A stretch of 64,000 bases of DNA from Taeniopygia guttata (lineage: Eukaryota > Chordata > Aves > Passeriformes > Estrildidae): positions 38,462,501-38,526,500 of the forward strand of contig NC_133030.1 of the NCBI RefSeq assembly GCF_048771995.1. Reading direction: 5' to 3'. Positions 25,651 to 37,000 of this stretch are shown here, in pieces (the first letter of the stretch is position 1; each line of letters starts with the position of its first letter). The notes under the pieces are model-generated. The model did not search any database and was not told the origin of the DNA. It saw only the letters and a list, made by a program, of their open reading frames with translations. A program made the position numbers and the translations under genes.

Positions 25651-28600
25651 GTTTGCCTTTGCCCAGGATTCTGTCTCTTCAAACTTTGAGGCAAGATTCA
25701 GCTGCTCTTTCCAGCACACTTTTTTCCTAGCTCTCCCTTTACTTGTGGGAAGGGAAGAAAGAAGCACAGAAGTCCTGTAATAGTATTGCAAGCTTGGTGG
25801 TTGGTGAATATTCTGTGCATTAGATTAGATATTTAAGATAGTTTCTATATAAGTAAAATACCTTTACAAGGATAGTTGCAATCATAGAAATCAGTATGAT
25901 CAATGGTGTGATCACTTTGTAATTGTAATCTGTTGCTAAAATGACCGTCTTCCCTGCTCCTCCCCTTGGCATTTGTAGCCTTTAAATCTCCTCTGATGTT
26001 TGTAATTTGGAGGAATCTTTTCTTCTTGTGATATTAAAAAACTACAGTCTCTGACAACATTTTATTAGAGAATGAAAGGTGCTTGCCCTATAAGAAAGAC
26101 TACTTTAAAACACAATGCTTAGTACTGTTTCTTTAGAAATGTTTTAGTATATATTTCTCATAACATCTAAACTGTTACTATCTGATAGTACAATAACTTG
26201 GTTATTGAAATCACCTTGTTATCTTCAGAATTTGACCAGAAATATTGTAGTCAAAAGAAGCAATGTATTATTCATGCTTAGTTAGGTCAGCTGAACACAT
26301 TTCAGCCTCACCGTGTTTGCAATCATCTTGACTAGTGTCATAATATTTTCCATCACCTCTCCTGAGGCACATTTAGCACCTTTTTTTTCCCCCCTTTTTA
26401 GAAAAAGAAATTCTCAATTATAGCTGTAAAGCAAACAGACAACTGAAATCCACCCATTTCCTAAAGCTCTATTATCCCTGAGGCATCTGAAACAAAAACA
26501 TATCAATACTAATTACTTAGCAGAAAGCAATCAAGAAAACCTTCTCACTCTCAAATCTCTCTTCTCCCTGTACTCCTATAACCAATGTGCCTCTAAACAG
26601 GAAAGCCTGAGCTGTCTGAAAGCACACAGGGAGACATGGTGATAGCAAAAGCAAGCCTTCTTTATGACCTTGACCCCATGAGTCTTTTCTGGTATCTTCT
26701 TCACACAGCCCTCTCCTGGTTCACCTGTGATAAGTGTAATCTCTTCTCAGCAGCTCCCAGTGCTTCAACTCACTGATTTCAACAAGCAAGCAAGCAACAG
26801 AAGAGGTGTTGTTCATACAAATCTATCCTTTCCCTTCATCAGACTGATGCCTGTACTGAAATGAGGTATCTTCAGTAAGTCCATAGGAGCTGGCACCCAG
26901 CCTCACAGCAGTACCCTCTGTGGGCTGCACAGGATGCTGGGCAGGCTGGCTGGGAGGCTCCAGAAAAGGGTGCAGGGTGCTGCGGGTTCTAAACCTACTC
27001 TGGATTTTTTTTCTTTTTTTAATCCCTTTATTTTCCTGAACCAACGAATACATGTAAGGTGTCTGGCTAATTTTCTTTTTCAGTTAATTTTTAAAATAAG
27101 AATTATGGCTTCAATATTTTTTCTCAGTCTCCCTGTCATGCTCTGTTAGATCTTTCTGCACTTATTTGAGATTTTCCAGTCCCTGGAAGTCATGGGGCTC
27201 ATACCAGCAGAGTGGAACCTAGCAAGGCTTAGAAAAAAGCAGGCCTTCATAGCACAAATATTGAATGTATGAATTATGTGAATGCTTGATTTTGCATAAG
27301 CCAGGTTCATTGCAATCACTGATCATGCTCTTGATGTTTCTTTTGAAATGATAGATGATCCAAATTAATAAAAAATAGTGATCAATGCAGTATTTAATAT
27401 AAAAAAAATGAATAAAATATTTGTTTAAAAAAACATGACCCCCCAAAACCTGAACCCCCAAACTAGAACAAGGGTGGAGAGGGAGAAAGGTAAAAAAAGG
27501 CGGGCTTTCTACCTGCTCTTTGTTTTGTCAGGTGTACTGATCAGAAAGCTAGTAATGCTGGTGAGCTTTCCTGTCAATGTCATGGAATTATGCAGTGATG
27601 TGGGTCTCTTAGTAAGTAAATGCATTTATCTAAATGATTTTTATTAGAGACCAAACAGGCTCCCCTTAAGAATTTGATATGGTGATGTAAGTATTTATGC
27701 TCCTATTTTGCCCTCTCTTCCTTTATACAAATGTTTTTACATGGTGCACAATGAATTAACATGAGCATAGATAGTAGAACAAAGTGTGTGAAGATTTTCT
27801 CACAAAGAAGGTGCTGTGACACTGATTCTTAAACTTTATGCAAAACAGTGCCTTTCCCTTGAAGTGAGACAGACCTGGCAGTTCTCCTGTTTAATGAGGG
27901 ATGTTGGGGAAAAGGTCTGAAAAGCAGCTTGTAGTAAAATAATATGTGCAGATTTCATGTTCTGCAACCACCAACAGCACATTGATTTTTGGTTCAGTAC
28001 ACTGGTAAGATTGCTTGTTTTGCACTTCCAAGTGCTGCAATGAAAGCAGTGATGGAGGAGTGAGGGCAATTAAGAAAATGCTGTAGCCATGAGAAGTATG
28101 TGCATTGCTCATCTGATTTATGGTTTGAAATCCACCAATTCCAGAAGCATGAGGAGATATGCATTTGCCTCCCAACTGGCTTCAGATCACCAGAATCAGA
28201 GGAAATTGATGTGCAGTCTACTAGAGATATACGAAGTGCTTACTTTATTTGTGTTTATAATCAGCCCTTGAAGCATGAGGATATTTCTAAGGGGAAATCT
28301 GCTACAGGAAAAGGCTCGAATAACAATAGTCATTATAAATAACAAATGTTGCAAATCATTAATGACTTTCTTTTGAGTTTCTGAAGGTTTACTAAAATGT
28401 TTATTTGAACTGCCTTTCTGTATAATTTACAAAACACTAACCTACCTGAATTACAAATTGTTTTTCATTATTAATTTTTGTGCCTTCTCTGAGTTACTGT
28501 GCTCCCTGTCTTCTACTCAGTCATTGAAAGAGCTTTTTGAAAGATTTCTTCTAATGAATATTCACAAATATTTCTGAACAATTTAAATAAAATCTTATAT

Positions 28601-30240
28601 TAAAATACCTTGATGGAGTTGCTTTAATTTATCTTACTACTTCATTAGTAAGTGACATAAAATCCTTAAGTAGGCCTAGAAATCTAAATATTATGCTCTC
28701 ATAAGGGCATAAAACTACCTGTTTTCTCATGGATTTGCAATTTTCTCCCCACTTCCCTTTTGAAACTTTATAAACCTTGCATATCTTTTTAATATGCATC
28801 TGATGTGATCTATGGGTGTATCTCTACCCAATAATTTACACTAAACTGCAAAATTATAAATTTCATAGTGTCTACAAAAACCACTGTGTCACCAATCTGC
28901 TTAGAACCCTGCTTGTTGGTTCATTTGACATAATTATTGACTTTTTGTAGCTTTATGCAAAATCAAGGGGTTTAATAAGCTCTGCAATACCATAGCAAGA
29001 TGCCTACCGCAGCCTGACAGGACTTTTGTATTCTTCCTGGAATGCCACAAGCAAAGTGAGTTTCTGCACAGCAGTTTCCTCTGATGATGGTGATCTGATG
29101 TGAGGAAATCTATATGAAAATCAATTTCTGGCTTTACAGTCTTCCTGTGTTATATTAATTTTTGGAAGACTATTTAGGATCAGAGGAAGAAGAATTAGCT
29201 CATCTAATGATGCCTGAAAAACTGTTTTTTCTTTTTAAGAAGGAGTGCTTTTGGAGCTGGTGATGTATCTTACCAGGGTAACATCACAGGAAACCACCAG
29301 GGCCTGTTGCCTTTTGTCTGGCTGCTGTGAATCCTTGTGAAGAGAATTCCTCCACTGCAGCCAATGACCCTGCCAGCTGTTTCCAACTGAGGCACTCCTC
29401 GCTGGCCTTGCTTCAGGGTTTAGCTTGCTGGGAAAAAGTTCCTACTATTTCCAAGCCTATTCACCTTGCGCTGAGCCTTTTTTTTAAACTATAATCAGAT
29501 TTTTTTCTCATATGAATAGAAGCTTTTGATTCTGATAAAGTGAAATGGGACTTTAACACTCCAAGTTATCTATTTTCAACAACCTCCTCCCTCAAACAAC
29601 TCAAAATCAAGTAATTAAAATTAAAATTAAGTTCTGGTTTTATGCTTGTTTAGCTTGCATTTCTGTCCTTTATTTTTTTAATTAGCATATGACTGCAAAA
29701 ACTCTTGAGCAATGCTGCGATTACAATGTCAAATAATTTTACTATTTTAATGTGGACCTACCTAAGGTGAGTATTTCTACAAATATCCTCGTGTAATGCA
29801 GTGTCCGTCAGGCTGTTCAGTCATATTTAACACAAAGTGGTTTAGCTAGTTAGAATTTTCTTAAAAATTCAAGTTTACAGGCAATGTATCTTTAGAAAGG
29901 ATCTGACGTTGTAAATCTTTTAATTTCCTAATTTTCAGATGTAAAACCTTAAGATGTGCATACAGTATGTAAAATCACACAGAATGAACCATATTGTTAT
30001 TAAATATTATGATTGCAAATATAACAGTCAAAACTTGGATTGTGCCAATAATGAGGTTGCTAGTAAAATATTAATTTGTTCCTTTGTATGCATACATATA
30101 AACGATCTTTAGTAATAAATGATGCACAGAATATGCATTTCTGTCTGCACAGAGATAAGGTGTATGTGTATGATGACCACATACGTCCTGTTCCCTTGTG
30201 GTGGATAGAATAGATTAGTTCCTACTTACTAGCTCCTTTA
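25651..30240. other. intergenic, upstream of ARHGAP5
   Basis: This is AT-rich sequence with no supportable gene. A (CAAG)3 microsatellite lies near 26,786-26,797. A 7-bp stem (TTTCCTC/GAGGAAA) with a 20-base loop lies near 29,090. Being the last kilobases before a CpG-island promoter, it may hold enhancers, but nothing in the sequence alone proves one. Confidence 0.55.
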
Positions 30241-30879
30241 TACGTGCCATGCCTCACCTGCCACTGCCTGAGGAAACCCAGCTCCAGAGGCAGGAGCACA
30301 AAGCTCCTCAGCCCCATCCCTGTGGGGTTGGGCTTTACATACAACCCTGGAGGGCTCTGAGAGTGGGAGGGGGATTTCACCTCCTGCAAGCCATGCGGGG
30401 TCCCCTCCGAGTGCCTGCGCTGCCTTGGGCTGCTCAACCTGACTGCCAGGGCGTCCAGTGCCCGGTGTGCCCTGTGAAGGAATGTCCTGTGGGGATTCCC
30501 AGGTGTCCAGTGCCCGGTGTGCCCTGTGAAGGAATGTCCTATGGGGATTCCCAGGGCGTCCAGTGCCCGGTGTGCCCTGGAATGTCCTATGCATTGTCCC
30601 ACCAAGGTGGGCGTCCCACCTGCTGGCCACGAGCAGCCCCACTGTAGTGCCCTTTCTCTTTTTAATGATTAACGAATGAAGGAAGTGCTGTGTTACACCG
30701 GCTAAACCTGGGAAATGTTGTGAAAAGTTATAAGCAGCCGGGCAGGAGAGGAGCTGGGGGCACAGCAGGCTGACCAAACAGCGTTTTGGCATCTCTTAAT
30801 TCCATCCCGGTCAACTGCCAATTTCCTTTCTGCGGGCATCGCTGCTGGCTGTAGGCTCAGGGTAGGCCCTAGCTTAGGC
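30241..30879. other. GC-rich shore upstream of the ARHGAP5 CpG island
   Basis: Base composition changes abruptly from AT-rich to GC-rich around 30,240. Long open frames occur on both strands simultaneously, as expected from GC-rich sequence and a tandem repeat rather than from a gene. It contains the minisatellite at 30,444-30,597. A transcript divergent from ARHGAP5 could start in this area, but no splice-supported exon is visible. Confidence 0.55.
30444..30597 (+). repeat. minisatellite, about 2.8 copies of 52-53 bp
   Basis: The start of the unit, 'gtccagtgcccggtgtgccc', recurs at 30,453, 30,505 and 30,558. The first two copies continue with 'tgtgaaggaatgtcct' and 'ggggattccc'; the third is shortened by loss of about 8 bases. 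The near identity of the copies indicates recent expansion or homogenisation. Confidence 0.92.
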
Positions 30880-30976
30880 TGGCCCCCACCCAAGAGAGCC
30901 GGATCGAGCCCGTGGCCGCTGCACACTTCGGAGCCGCTCTCCCGCTGGGGCGCGGCGGCGTCCCGGCCTGCTCCGC

Positions 30977-31049
30977 TGCCCGAGGCGGGACTCGAACCGC
31001 GGTCCCCCAAGCTCCCGGCTCTCCGCGATACCCGCGCGGCCACCAGGGC
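30977..31049 (-). other. tRNA-like sequence with a perfect B box
   Basis: Read on the - strand this is exactly 73 nt and falls into standard tRNA numbering. The acceptor GCCCTGG pairs with CTCGGGC (five Watson-Crick pairs, one G-T, one mismatch), with discriminator A73. T8, G10, Y11, R15, G18, G19 and A21 are present. The B box GGTTCGAGTCC (+ strand 30,988-30,998) gives T54, T55, C56, G57, A58, C61. Against a working tRNA: three of five T-stem pairs fail, two of five anticodon-stem pairs fail, position 14 is C not A, and position 33 is C not T. The nominal anticodon is GGG. It is best read as a decayed tRNA or an isolated TFIIIC-type site, or as a coincidence of GC-rich sequence. Confidence 0.35.
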
Positions 31050-31064
31050 ACGAGCCGGGTGCGC

Positions 31065-31074
31065 GCGCACGCGC
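31065..31074. promoter_or_regulatory. NRF1-type motif
   Basis: GCGCACGCGC matches the NRF1 core GCGCAYGCGC, within the CpG island and upstream of the inferred start site. CG-alternating surroundings make chance matches more likely here. Confidence 0.45.
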
Positions 31075-31118
31075 GCTCCTGCACGGGCCCCGGAGGACGG
31101 GGGGGAGGCGGGGCGGCG

Positions 31119-31124
31119 CACGTG
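31119..31124. promoter_or_regulatory. E-box CACGTG
   Basis: A palindromic CACGTG lies in a 'gcgcacgtgcgc' context, the high-affinity form for USF or MYC/MAX-type factors. It is a motif match only. Confidence 0.4.
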
Positions 31125-31205
31125 CGCGCGCAGCCGAGTGCCGGCCGCGCGCGCCCTCCCAGGCTTCCCAGGGAATCCAGCGACAGCAGGAAGAGGCTCC
31201 TTCCC

Positions 31206-31215
31206 GCGCACGCGC
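31206..31215. promoter_or_regulatory. NRF1-type motif close to the inferred start site
   Basis: A second GCGCACGCGC lies about 100 bp before the putative first exon. Two copies in the same island strengthen the case for NRF1 control, which is common in housekeeping promoters. Confidence 0.5.
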
Positions 31216-31299
31216 AGCTGGCCGGGCGGGCGCGCGCTGAGCCGCGGCGGCGGGAGGGAGGGGGGAGGGGAGGGAAGCTGCTGAGGTAAAGTTAGGGGG

Positions 31300-31545
31300 A
31301 GAGAGAGACTCCGTCAGCGAAGCGAGAGCCGGGGAGGCTCGGCGGCCGCCATTACTGAGCGCCGGGGAGAGAGCGGAGAGGCGGGACGGGGCTGCGGCGG
31401 CCGGGAGCGCTCGGGAGCTGCGGGCCGGAGAGCGGAGAGAGCCCCGCGGGGACGAGAAGCCGCCGGGGGCGCCGGCGTGGAGAGAGCGTCCCGGGAATGC
31501 TGCCGCTCCCGCCGCCGCCGAGGAGCCGGATCCCGACGGCGCGAG
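31300..31545 (+). other. ARHGAP5 exon 1 (non-coding leader)
   Basis: The right edge is a good splice donor, GCGAG|GTGAGG, with GT at 31,546-31,547. The left edge is only estimated. The exon is GC-rich and carries a YY1-type GCCGCCAT. It has one upstream ATG at 31,497 that stays open through the donor for 16 codons plus one base. Joined to 38,529 it would stop after 28 codons; joined directly to 42,161 it would also stop. An alternative weaker donor (TGAG|GTAAAG) lies at 31,286. Confidence 0.6.
31345..31352. promoter_or_regulatory. YY1-type motif in the first exon
   Basis: GCCGCCAT followed by TA is the reverse complement of the YY1 core ATGGCGGC. YY1 sites just downstream of the start in this orientation are frequent in TATA-less CpG promoters, which fits the placement of the start slightly upstream. 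Confidence 0.5.
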
Positions 31546-31880
31546 GTGAGGGGAGGAATGCGGTCCCGCGGGAGCCGGCCCGGCCTGAAGCGGGGCGGCC
31601 GGCCCGGCAGGCGGAAGGGGAGCGGGGGGAGGAGGCGGCTGCAGCCCGGCGAGCCGGCGCGGCGGCCGCTGGCTGTAACCAGTTGGGAGGGTTGGGGCCG
31701 CGTGGGGAGCGGGCACCGGCCCCGCGCCCCCCGCCCGGCCCCGCGGCCCCGCCGCGCCACGGAGGGCAGGCGGGAAGGGCAGAGAGCGGGGTGCCTGGTC
31801 CCAAACAGGTGATGAAGGCCTGAGCAATGGGAGGGTCTGAGCCTGCTGTACGAGGCTGCCAGCTGGTCACGGTTCTCTAG

Positions 31881-32130
31881 GGAGGGAGGAAGGCAGGAAG
31901 GGGAGCTTCCCTGCTCCTCTCTTCTTCCTTCCTCATTCCCTTCTTATGCCTAGTCTTTTAGCTTCCTCCCTTCCATTCCCACTGCCTTTCCCCCTTTTTC
32001 TCCTTTCTCTGTACTTATTTTCCTCTCCATTACCCCCTAATACTCATTCACGCCTTTTCTGCTCTTTTCTTCCTCTACTAAATTTGAACAGTTGTCCATT
32101 CCCCTCCTCCTTCCTTTCACCTTCAGATAT
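31881..32130 (+). repeat. purine tract followed by long polypyrimidine tract
   Basis: A nearly pure purine run (31,881-31,905) is immediately followed by a nearly pure C/T run (31,906-31,934). The sequence stays strongly pyrimidine-biased to about 32,130. The junction 'gggagcttccc' is an inverted repeat, so the two arms can partly fold back. It lies just inside intron 1. Confidence 0.7.
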
Positions 32131-33699
32131 TGCTCGATATTAAATTTCAGAAAACTTCACTCTCCTAATGATGTGTGTGCATTTCTGTTTTTCCACCAGG
32201 TGGATTTTAAGGCTTTGGAATAGGGTAGCCAGTTGCAGTGTTGCAGATTTCAAACGTTTTGAATCCCTTCAAACAGCATAACCTTTAGACTCTCTCCACC
32301 CAAGGGAATCACCAGAAACATACAGATGTAATGCCATGGTGTTGTAGCTATAAGACATAAGTATGAAACACTGCTTTAATTTAAAAAAGAAGCAGGACTA
32401 TATAGTTATAAAAGGAAGACATGCTTGTCACCTTCTCCCCACAATACACCCCACCCCTCTGTACCCCCCTCTTTTGCTCTCTCCAGTATCGCTTTTGATA
32501 TCAGCGTGGAATATTTCCTTAATAAGTAGGAGGGGAACAATTTTAATCTAGACCAAAATAGGCCTGTGGGGGTATGTGTGTATTCTTTAGTTTAGTGTCA
32601 TGCAGATAAACTGGTGGTTTTTTTTTTTTTTCCTTAATAAGGATCCTTGACAGAAATTTGAAAACTCTACACTGCAGAGTCAAAGCAGTAGAGAGAGAAC
32701 AGCATTAGCTGGTCAATTGGACGTCCATTTTAAACCTGTGCATTGAAGCCAGTTGCAGCACTGATGCTTGCATACTTATTTAATAAAGAATGAGGAGTTA
32801 ATAGGTGGCATTTTTGTCAGCTGTGCTGTCTTACCTTCTGAAGAGTCTTCCGCGTGACAGTTGTTTTCAGCAGTGACATCAGTGACCAGAGTTAACTGCC
32901 TTCTGATACTTATTTATAGTACATATGTAAAGTAAGGGTGCTACAAATATTCATCCAGGTGCATACTTTCATTTTTTGTGCTGCTTTGAAAATTCTTTTA
33001 AGTGCTAAAATTCTTAAAATTCTATTTATAGTACTCTACTAAAACTCTGTTACTAGAGCTCAAAAAGTATGATGCAAATGTAAGGGTTTTTTTTAAAAGT
33101 CTATAGTACTTAAAGTATGGGAAATTGTTTAAGCGTTTGTTACCTTATCACTAACTTGTTTTAGTATAAATTGTTTATAAGTGCGGAACATACTGAGCTG
33201 AAACAGCATTTTCCCCCTGAAGTATCCCTATCTAAAGCAGCTGCCATTGTTGTAAAATTGTAAATAATTGCAACCAAATGCCTACCACTCCCTGGTATTG
33301 GACTTTACTTTAGCTAAGGTGTTGCATGTGTAACATAATCCAATTAAATACTTTAGGCTCAGAAGAAATTGTTTTAAAATGCTATATTTAGCACTAACAG
33401 AACCAAATGCTCCACATGTTTTTCAAGCTATGTGCTTTCCTAAAGCTGTAGGGTTTTTTTCTGTGTGTAGACTTTGTAGCAAAGAAAAGCACTGATCATA
33501 ATAATAGATTGTTCTGTGTAAGTTTCCCTGTTGGGACTTGTTATTTGAGTAGATAGTGCAAAATAAAGATATTAGAAGGATGCTGACGCTATCTTAAGGC
33601 TTCAAAAGTAGTTTCTTGACACAAGATAAATGCCATGTACTGCCATCCTTCAGGAATATTTCGCATAAAACTTCCCAAAGCACTCCTTATCCCTCTGTT

Positions 33700-34085
33700 T
33701 AGTAGGCTGCTCGGCGGTGTGTCCTTAGGATTCTGTGCAGAAGGCGTTCTTGGGGGCTGAGGCGCCGCGACCTTCTCCGAGAGAGTGGCACTTTGGGGGC
33801 CGAGCACCCATCGCGGAGTGCTGCTGGCACGGTCACGGCGGGCGAACTGAACCAGCCCCGTTCGTGGCCATGACGTAGCCGTGCGAGCGAGCCCGTGGTG
33901 CATTCCTGCTCGGTGATAAGGCAGGAATGCTTTCCAGAGGGGCCTGCGTCCCGCGGCCGGGGCGCCTCTGCCGCCAGGGGGCTTCGGCCGCGCCGTGCCG
34001 CGCCCCCCGCCCTCACCGCACTTTGGGGGTCCCGCTCACCCTGCGAGTTCCGGATTAGCGCTCCCGGGGCTTTTCTATCCCCTGG
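33700..34085. promoter_or_regulatory. isolated intronic CpG island
   Basis: About 385 bp of CpG-dense sequence is flanked on both sides by AT-rich intron. It contains a CTCF-like core (33,971-33,982), a CRE-half-site-like TGACGTAG near 33,872 and a 12-base direct repeat GCACTTTGGGGG (33,788-33,799 and 34,018-34,029). It could be an alternative or antisense promoter or an insulator. No convincing splice donor is seen after it on the + strand. The 104- and 105-codon frames on the - strand are not recognisable proteins. Confidence 0.6.
33971..33982 (+). promoter_or_regulatory. CTCF-like core motif
   Basis: CCGCCAGGGGGC matches the CTCF core of CCASYAGRKGGC type except for G at the third position. 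It is embedded in the intronic CpG island, a favourable context for occupancy. Confidence 0.55.
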
Positions 34086-37000
34086 ATATGTGTTACGTCT
34101 TTCCTAATGGGCACACAAAATACATAATCACTCTTTAATCACTCTTTGTTTGGCTGGTTCTTCTTTTCTTTCTTGCTCTGATAATTTTTAGCCTAAAGGT
34201 CAGTGTACGTGAGCTAGAAGAATATTGTATTTTATAGATTATTGTTTGAACCATCTCATCACTTCCTTATAATTTGGTGAAATATTTAAAGGAAAGCAAG
34301 TTCATACTTCCTCACAAGAAAATCTGAAACAAATGTGAAGTTATTTTGAATTTGCATGTTAATCATGTTTTTCTAGTACATCTATTGGAAACCAAAATAA
34401 TTTATCTGTGGCTAGTTCTGCACATTACATTTTGTGATAAATAAGAGTTGTTTCTTTGGCTTTGAGTTAGAATTCCCATGCATTTTTGCAGTTCTGCATC
34501 AGTTAGCGTTCAAGCATGACAGAAGAATGTTTGCATTTAACAAAGGAAAACCAATACCTGCATGCACAATTTTTGGAAAAGTATATATAGTTGCATTTTG
34601 GCATTTATTTATTTAGGTTGGCTAATTTTTATGTAGAATATTATTTGCTACTTGTATATGCCATTTCCCTTTCTCATTTAGTAATTTTAAAAAGGGGTTA
34701 ACCAGTGTTATTTTACACAGGTAGAAATGACACATATAGCTTATTACAAGGTCAAACAACAAACTAAGCTTTATGGTGTTGAGTCCTGGATTCTATACTG
34801 CAGTTGCTCATGAAGCAAAATAATATGAAATGATCCAGATCTGTGGATCAGTAAAATTAATTGTAGTTGCCCATACCAGGATGTAAATTTTTCTTGGTCT
34901 TTTCTCCCAGGAAGTGCATTTTAGCCCTTTTTGTGTCCTTACTTTGATCCCTCCTTCTTTGTCTGCTTCCTTTTTTTTTTCTTCTGTTTTTAGAAGTTTT
35001 TTTATGGATCCCCTTTGTAAAATTTCTCCATTAGTTCTTTTGTGTTTTTCCTGAGTATCTCCACAAATAAGCCTGATCGGGAGACTTGCTCTGGGAAACT
35101 TCTCTGACCATTCTGCATGTTTTTGGTTGGAGCTTATCCTGTCCAAAAAGAATTAAGAATTTATTACTTCTTTAATCTTGCACTTTCCTTCCCTGTTAAA
35201 ATATATGCTTTGAAACTATATTGAATGCTTTCAGATATTCAAAAATCTGTAAATAAGTAACATGAAAGGCCCGAGTTCAGAATACTGCTATGCTGGTAAT
35301 TTGAACCTTTATAGTTTACCTTTTTATTGTACCTTAATTTAATTTATGTAGGTTGGTTTAATTTTTCTCTTGTTTGTTTGGGTTTTTTTGCAGGGAGTAA
35401 TAATGATAATAGATGCCCTGGGACTGCTAGATTCCACCTAAAGAATGATGTTTTGGATTCAGAAATAATATTTAGGCTCTGATTTAATTTTGAGTAATAC
35501 ACAGACAGTCTTCAGTGTATTATTATTAATAGAAGACATTTATTGAGCTTAGTGGGAACTAAGAGCTTTGAACTTCTGTTTTTAAGCACGATTTTTCATT
35601 CCTTTATAGTATGAAGTTGGCCAGTTGAGGTTTCTCTCTTTTTTATTTTTAATACATTGATTACTTTGCTTTTGTATGGAGAGAATTATCTAGGCTACAG
35701 AACTCCTTCGGGATTATAGTTGGCCGTCATGCTAACCAAATCTGAAATGAACAGCAGTTGGAGTCATCCATTCTCAGCCTTCATTTCCCCAGCACAATTA
35801 ATCAGCATACCACTTCAACTGAATTTCTTTCAGCCAGAGGATCAGTGTTGTCCCTTACTGTGTTGCTGTTGCTTGGTTGAGCTTAATTTCTGATAAGCAA
35901 TCTGAGTAATGTTTTTTCTCATGTTGGCTGATACTTGGGTAATTGTTGTATTTACCCTCATTTTTAAATAAGGTTTCAAGTATGGTTAGTTAAGGTTAGC
36001 AGCTCTTGTGAAGGCAAGAATGTGTTTGGAAAGTGGACAGGACACATCACTCAACAGACTTAAATGATTTGAAATTGTTGATAAGGTGACATTGGTATTC
36101 TCTGGTTTCATTTCTAAAAAAGATTTTTACCTGAAGGGAAGATTTCTTATGCTTGCTTGAGTGAAAAAGATAGCTCTTGGTAAATACTGAATGAGAAATG
36201 GTGACATTACATTAAGGTACGTCAACATTTGTTTTTTCTAACTGGTTGTTAGAAGAGGAAACAGTTGAATTTTTACTCTGTTTTGGGTAGGGCTGTAGTT
36301 ACTGTTGTGGTGATAGATCTTGGACGTTGGGTACTGTAATAAATGTTTTCCAATGCCAAGTTTTGGTTCTCAGAAAGTATGAAGTGAGGAATGACTTGAT
36401 ATAAAAACTTGGTGTCAATAGTAACTTGAATCTGGAGCTGTAGCTTGCTTGGAGTCATGGTCCGTGTGTTTTCAGTGCACAACACTATGAAACTCATCCT
36501 CCAGACCATTTCAGTGACACCTAATGTGTTTGAATTTACTTGGTGATCTGCTGTAGAGGTTACAGTAAGTTTCTTTTCGTGTATTGGTATGCCATGTAAA
36601 GCAGACTAGGCTGTGATGGGTCTTTAATTCACATGTGCTTCTCTTTGCTTGGCCAGGTAATTTACAAACACAGTTGCAAGAATATGCTGATTAAAACGAA
36701 CCCCCGAAAATACTAATCCATAAACTGTTGTGTCTAGGCAACAGTACAGAGTGAGTGAAGGACCTGGGGAAAACACTTTTTATTTTCCCTGTTGGCAGCT
36801 GCTTAAATACTTGGTGGTCGTAAGCAATTCTGTGGACTCTTTCAGGCAAGAAATTTTTGCTTCAGCCATGTTAGGTCTAAAACATTTTTAGGTTCAGAAA
36901 GCAATTTTGGAGGATATTTAGAAATACTCAAGAATATTTATCTGTAAATTATTTTTTTTTACTGTGGACTCATCTACAAGTTCCTGTGCAGTCACAATTA

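Larger units (their letters stand above)
30880..31830 (+). promoter_or_regulatory. CpG island promoter of ARHGAP5
   Basis: About 950 bp of very GC- and CpG-rich sequence sits in an otherwise AT-rich region and overlaps the inferred non-coding first exon. There is no TATA box, and the motifs present (NRF1-type, E-box, YY1-type, G-rich tracts) are typical of broadly expressed CpG-island promoters. Transcription to the right is inferred from the donor at 31,546 and the coding exons downstream. The island may also fire leftwards, as such promoters commonly do. The exact start site cannot be read from sequence; I place it roughly between 31,200 and 31,330. Confidence 0.85.

Noticed and set aside
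29085..29125. Possible C/D-box snoRNA (TGATGA, CTGA, flanking 7-bp stem)
   Set aside because: The enclosed sequence is only about 20 bases, far too short for a C/D snoRNA, and the site is intergenic.
30238..30792. 184-codon - strand and 132-codon + strand frames with repeated peptide blocks
   Set aside because: The peptide repetition simply reflects the 52-53 bp minisatellite. Simultaneous openness on both strands and lack of similarity argue against coding.
31281..31290. Alternative first-exon donor TGAG|GTAAAG
   Set aside because: Possible, but the donor at 31,546 is stronger and lies deeper in the island. Kept only as an alternative.
30874..31827. 317-codon open frame on the - strand across the CpG island
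   Set aside because: GC-rich islands rarely contain stop codons, and several other long frames overlap on both strands. The translation is low-complexity Pro/Ala/Arg without a domain, and it is antisense to the inferred first exon.
33589..34016. Two overlapping - strand frames of about 105 codons in the intronic CpG island
   Set aside because: Different frames overlap in GC-rich sequence, and neither gives a recognisable protein.
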